Assembly (NCBI RefSeq): GCF_026168555.1
Contig: NZ_CP092471.1
Coordinates: 2,180,501 to 2,244,500 of the forward strand
DNA length: 64,000 nt
From: Qipengyuania spongiae
GTDB taxonomy: Bacteria; Pseudomonadota; Alphaproteobacteria; Sphingomonadales; Sphingomonadaceae
Direction: 5' to 3'
In this document: piece after piece, positions 61,086 through 64,000 of the stretch
Position numbering within the stretch: the first letter of the stretch is position 1
Layout: every line of letters begins with the position of its first letter
Notes under the pieces: generated by a model
Told to the model about the DNA's origin: nothing
Databases searched by the model: none
The model's input: the letters and a program-made list of their open reading frames with translations, nothing else
Translations under genes and position numbers: made by a program

Positions 61086-61522
61086 CGCTCCTCCCCTTCG
61101 AAGGCGGAGCGGATCGCATCGATCTGACCCTTGAGCTTTCGCAGAAAAATCACTCCGGCAATGATCAGAGCCGCGCCCACGATGAATGTTGCGAGCCACG
61201 GACCGACCAAAGGCGCCAGTGCGATAACCAGGCCGACCGCAATTGCGATCAAAGCGAGGTGCAGCACCCCGAAAGCCGCCGCTCCATACGCTGCCGCGCG
61301 TTTGAGGCGGTTCGACACGAAGGCCGCGCGACTCTTCTGGAATGCGGTTTCCGCCTGAAGGTAGGTCTTCGTATCCTCGAACAGAATTGTCAGATCTCGC
61401 AGCAGGGATGGCTGCTGCGCCGTTTCTGCGCGATCTTCGAAATCTGCTTCGAAACTCGCAGGGATGTCGTCACGAACCGAGTTCGCTCCGACATCCCTGA
61501 CGCTGTCATCGGTTGCTCTCAC
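61082..61522 (-). CDS. YqjE/phage-holin-like (DUF1469-type) membrane protein
   Basis: 146 residues from a GTG at 61522; the ribosome-binding site is too close, so the start is uncertain. SLLRDLTILFEDTKTYLQAE is an amphipathic cytoplasmic helix. Two long membrane helices follow (AFGVLHLALIAIAVGLVIALAPLVG and ATFIVGAALIIAGVIFL), the layout of YqjE and Phage_holin_3_6 proteins. No lytic partner is nearby, so a phage holin role is unlikely. It is coupled to the next gene. Confidence 0.72.
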   Translation of the reverse strand: MRATDDSVRDVGANSVRDDIPASFEADFEDRAETAQQPSLLRDLTILFEDTKTYLQAETAFQKSRAAFVSNRLKRAAAYGAAAFGVLHLALIAIAVGLVIALAPLVGPWLATFIVGAALIIAGVIFLRKLKGQIDAIRSAFEGEER

Positions 61523-61544
61523 CCCCTGAGGTCCGGCGCCGCTA

Positions 61545-63652
<2,108 letters not shown>

Positions 63653-63657
63653 GAAAA

Positions 63658-63684
63658 CGGGCGGAGGCATCGCGCCCCCGCCCG
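63658..63684 (-). terminator. Terminator after ribH, between ribH and eno
   Basis: CGGGCGG and CCGCCCG pair around a 13-base loop. Read on the minus strand the stem is followed by TTTTC, so it should end ribH transcripts; on the plus strand no T-tract follows. Confidence 0.55.
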
Positions 63685-63691
63685 AAACGAC

Positions 63692-64000
63692 CTAGAGAGC
63701 GTATCGCTTGCGGAGGTCGAGCAAGGCGACGGCGGCCCTGGCGGCCTCGCCACCCTTGTTCTTTTGCGCGGGATCGGCGCGGACCAGCGCTTGGTCCTCG
63801 TTCTCGACCGTGATGATCCCGTTGCCGATGGCAATGCCGTCCATCGTCAGTGCCATGATGCCGCGTGCGCTTTCGCCGGCGACGATCTCGAAATGATAGG
63901 TCTCGCCCCGGATCACGATGCCGATCGCGACGAAGCCATCATAGCGGCCGCTCTCGACCGCCAGCGCGATCGCGCCGGGGATTTCCAGCGCGCCAGGCAC
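63692..64000 (-). CDS. ribH: 6,7-dimethyl-8-ribityllumazine synthase, N-terminus outside window
   Basis: The C-terminal 102 residues of lumazine synthase, the penultimate riboflavin step. [13 protein letters not shown] (substrate loop), [19 protein letters not shown] (catalytic His in the T-x-HF segment) and [17 protein letters not shown] match the family. About 40 N-terminal residues lie past position 64000, since the usual length is 140-160. Confidence 0.93.
   Translation of the reverse strand: MPGALEIPGAIALAVESGRYDGFVAIGIVIRGETYHFEIVAGESARGIMALTMDGIAIGNGIITVENEDQALVRADPAQKNKGGEAARAAVALLDLRKRYAL

Noticed and set aside
61082..61522. Holin-like gene considered as evidence for prophage
   Set aside because: No lysin, capsid, integrase or attachment repeat lies nearby; the gene fits a YqjE-type chromosomal cluster better.

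Overview
This 64 kb window is a chromosomal segment of a high-GC alphaproteobacterium. Gene content and order point to the Sphingomonadales, most likely an Erythrobacteraceae-type marine genus. The pointers are an imuA-imuB/dnaE2 mutasome, alphaproteobacterial LexA operators (GAAC-N7-GAAC), a DUF4170 gene, the rpiB-glyA-nrdR, yqeY-dnaG-rpoD and carA-carB-greA blocks, and many GTG/TTG starts with 4-bp ATGA/GTGA overlaps. There is no phage, insertion sequence, integrase or CRISPR array. Almost everything is coding, and no gene-free gap exceeds 300 bases.

Layout. Positions 1-3.2 kb hold two transporters (a truncated NSS symporter and an APC permease) and an FMN split-barrel stress protein. Positions 3.3-14.3 kb form a DNA-damage island: imuA-imuB, then two opposite-strand genes (alpha/beta hydrolase, PilZ), then a radical-SAM DNA repair protein, a UdgX-type uracil-DNA cross-linking protein, dnaE2 and an M15-like extensin-family gene. 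Two almost identical LexA boxes sit on the -10 elements in front of imuA and of the radical-SAM gene. Positions 14.3-22.9 kb are a complete phosphate locus on the minus strand: phoR, a phosphate-type porin, pstS, pstC, pstA, pstB, phoU, phoB. Two tRNA-Glu genes that differ only at the wobble base of the anticodon follow.

Positions 23.2-35.1 kb hold recJ, a flavodoxin-like gene, a nitronate monooxygenase, an amidohydrolase, an I78-type inhibitor lipoprotein, miaA divergent from serB, a Coq4-like gene, purL, xseB, ispA and coaD. Positions 35.2-41.5 kb are one plus-strand run: cyclophilin, queA, an ABC-2 exporter pair, a DUF481 outer-membrane protein, tgt and an SDR. Positions 41.6-46.3 kb hold rpsD, a chorismate mutase, a small secreted protein, trmJ, nrdR, a small membrane protein, glyA and rpiB. 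Positions 46.5-48.6 kb encode a headless, aspartate-rich trimeric autotransporter with a 28-residue repeat array. Positions 48.7-53.8 kb are the macromolecular-synthesis operon (yqeY, a lipoprotein, dnaG, rpoD). Positions 53.9-59.4 kb are carA, an AT-richer small membrane ORF, carB and greA. Positions 59.4-62.2 kb hold a frameshifted GNAT gene, a DUF4170 gene and a four-gene cluster of small membrane proteins resembling YqjD/YqjE. The window ends with eno and a truncated ribH.

The most interesting unit is the 3.3-14.3 kb island. It appears to put covalent uracil capture (UdgX), a radical-SAM repair enzyme and the error-prone polymerase DnaE2 downstream of one LexA-controlled, probably leaderless promoter. 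A twin promoter drives ImuA/ImuB.
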